Shown: positions 63,755 to 64,000 of the stretch, in pieces
Layout: the number at the start of each line of letters is the position of its first letter
Numbering within the stretch: the first letter of the stretch is position 1
Notes under the pieces: model-generated
What the model saw: only the letters and a program-made list of their open reading frames with translations
Databases searched by the model: none
What the model was told of the DNA's origin: nothing
Assembly: GCF_000621325.1 (NCBI RefSeq)
Contig: NZ_JHYQ01000019.1
Coordinates: 1-64,000, forward strand
Length of the DNA stretch: 64,000 nt
DNA from: Thiothrix lacustris DSM 21227
GTDB taxonomy: Bacteria; Pseudomonadota; Gammaproteobacteria; Thiotrichales; Thiotrichaceae
Direction of reading: 5' to 3'
Made by a program: the position numbers and the translations under genes

Positions 63755-64000
63755 ATGTTCGTCATGATCAGCTTGAACCAACTAATCCTGCGAACTGATG
63801 TCAGTGGGATGCCGTTGGAATGGATACATTTCCAGACGGCAGTCAAACTTTACTATTCTGATCAGGTGGCTTACACCTGCGGGTCTCCCATGCTCTCGAT
63901 TCGTGGTGGTATCAATGCCGTCACGGGGCGAGTCAGTCGAATTGAGCTAAATTCCATCATTGCCACCCATGGCAGCAAGCAAAAATTGCATCAACACTAT
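63755..64000 (+). CDS. HNH-endonuclease-like protein, N-terminal part (runs off the window)
   Basis: The frame is open for 82 codons to the end of the window. It begins MFVMISLNQLILRTDVSGMP, with ATG 63755 ten bases after AGGA; ATG 63764 is also in frame. The pattern DVSGMPLEWIHFQTAVKLYY...SIRGGINAVTGRVSRIELNSIIAT is the N-terminal region I associate with a family of HNH endonucleases. The catalytic HNH motif itself would lie beyond the end, so the assignment rests on this N-terminal signature only. Confidence 0.55.
   Translation, partial: MFVMISLNQLILRTDVSGMPLEWIHFQTAVKLYYSDQVAYTCGSPMLSIRGGINAVTGRVSRIELNSIIATHGSKQKLHQHY

Overview
The window is a stretch of bacterial chromosome from a gammaproteobacterium. 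The evidence is gene order: tRNA-Tyr/Gly/Thr - tuf - tRNA-Trp - secE - nusG - rplKAJL - rpoBC, then rpsL-rpsG-fusA-tuf-rpsJ and the S10, spc and alpha ribosomal clusters in one unbroken run, followed by gene pairs such as coaE-zapD and xseB-ispA-dxs. The flavour (filament-type coiled coil, DUF302 proteins, two tuf copies, HrcA-type operator beside rpoH) would suit Thiothrix or another Thiotrichales, but this placement is inference and I cannot confirm it without a search.

Layout. (1) 1-8200 is an AT-richer accessory region of exported proteins: a truncated outer-membrane barrel, a double-cystatin lipoprotein, two near-identical LprI-type lysozyme-inhibitor-like proteins, a LysM protein, a broken second cystatin copy, a DUF302 protein, a relic of a barrel C-terminus, an RHS-like lipoprotein, an MBL-fold hydrolase and a DUF2799 lipoprotein. 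(2) 8205-13591 encodes the TamA-TamB envelope assembly/transport pair, with convergent ugd (13596-14921). (3) 15061-46648 is the core expression block: four tRNAs, two EF-Tu genes, SecE, NusG, all three large RNA polymerase subunits, EF-G, SecY and about 30 ribosomal proteins. Promoters can be recognised before the tRNA/tuf unit, before rpsL, before rplC and before rpsM. (4) 46674-54053 holds bioB, the mnmG-rsmG-parA-parB chromosome-segregation/tRNA-modification set, rpsT, coaE and zapD. (5) 54134-60178 holds a DUF2914 protein, xseB-ispA-dxs (isoprenoid precursor synthesis), a DoxX-like membrane protein and a pair of overlapping DUF302 genes. (6) 60195-64000 holds a 674-residue heptad coiled-coil protein, rpoH with a nearly perfect CIRCE operator in front of it, two tandem paralogous 30-residue membrane peptides, and the start of an HNH-endonuclease-like gene that runs off the end.

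How the parts fit. Most of the window is ordinary housekeeping. The unusual parts are the exported inhibitor island at 879-3285 (cysteine-protease inhibitor plus lysozyme inhibitor plus peptidoglycan binder, with the cystatin/LprI unit duplicated and one copy decaying), the CIRCE element that would place the heat-shock sigma factor under HrcA, the hairpins built around the str and rplC promoters, the repetitive coiled-coil protein, and the micro-protein pair at 63302-63601.
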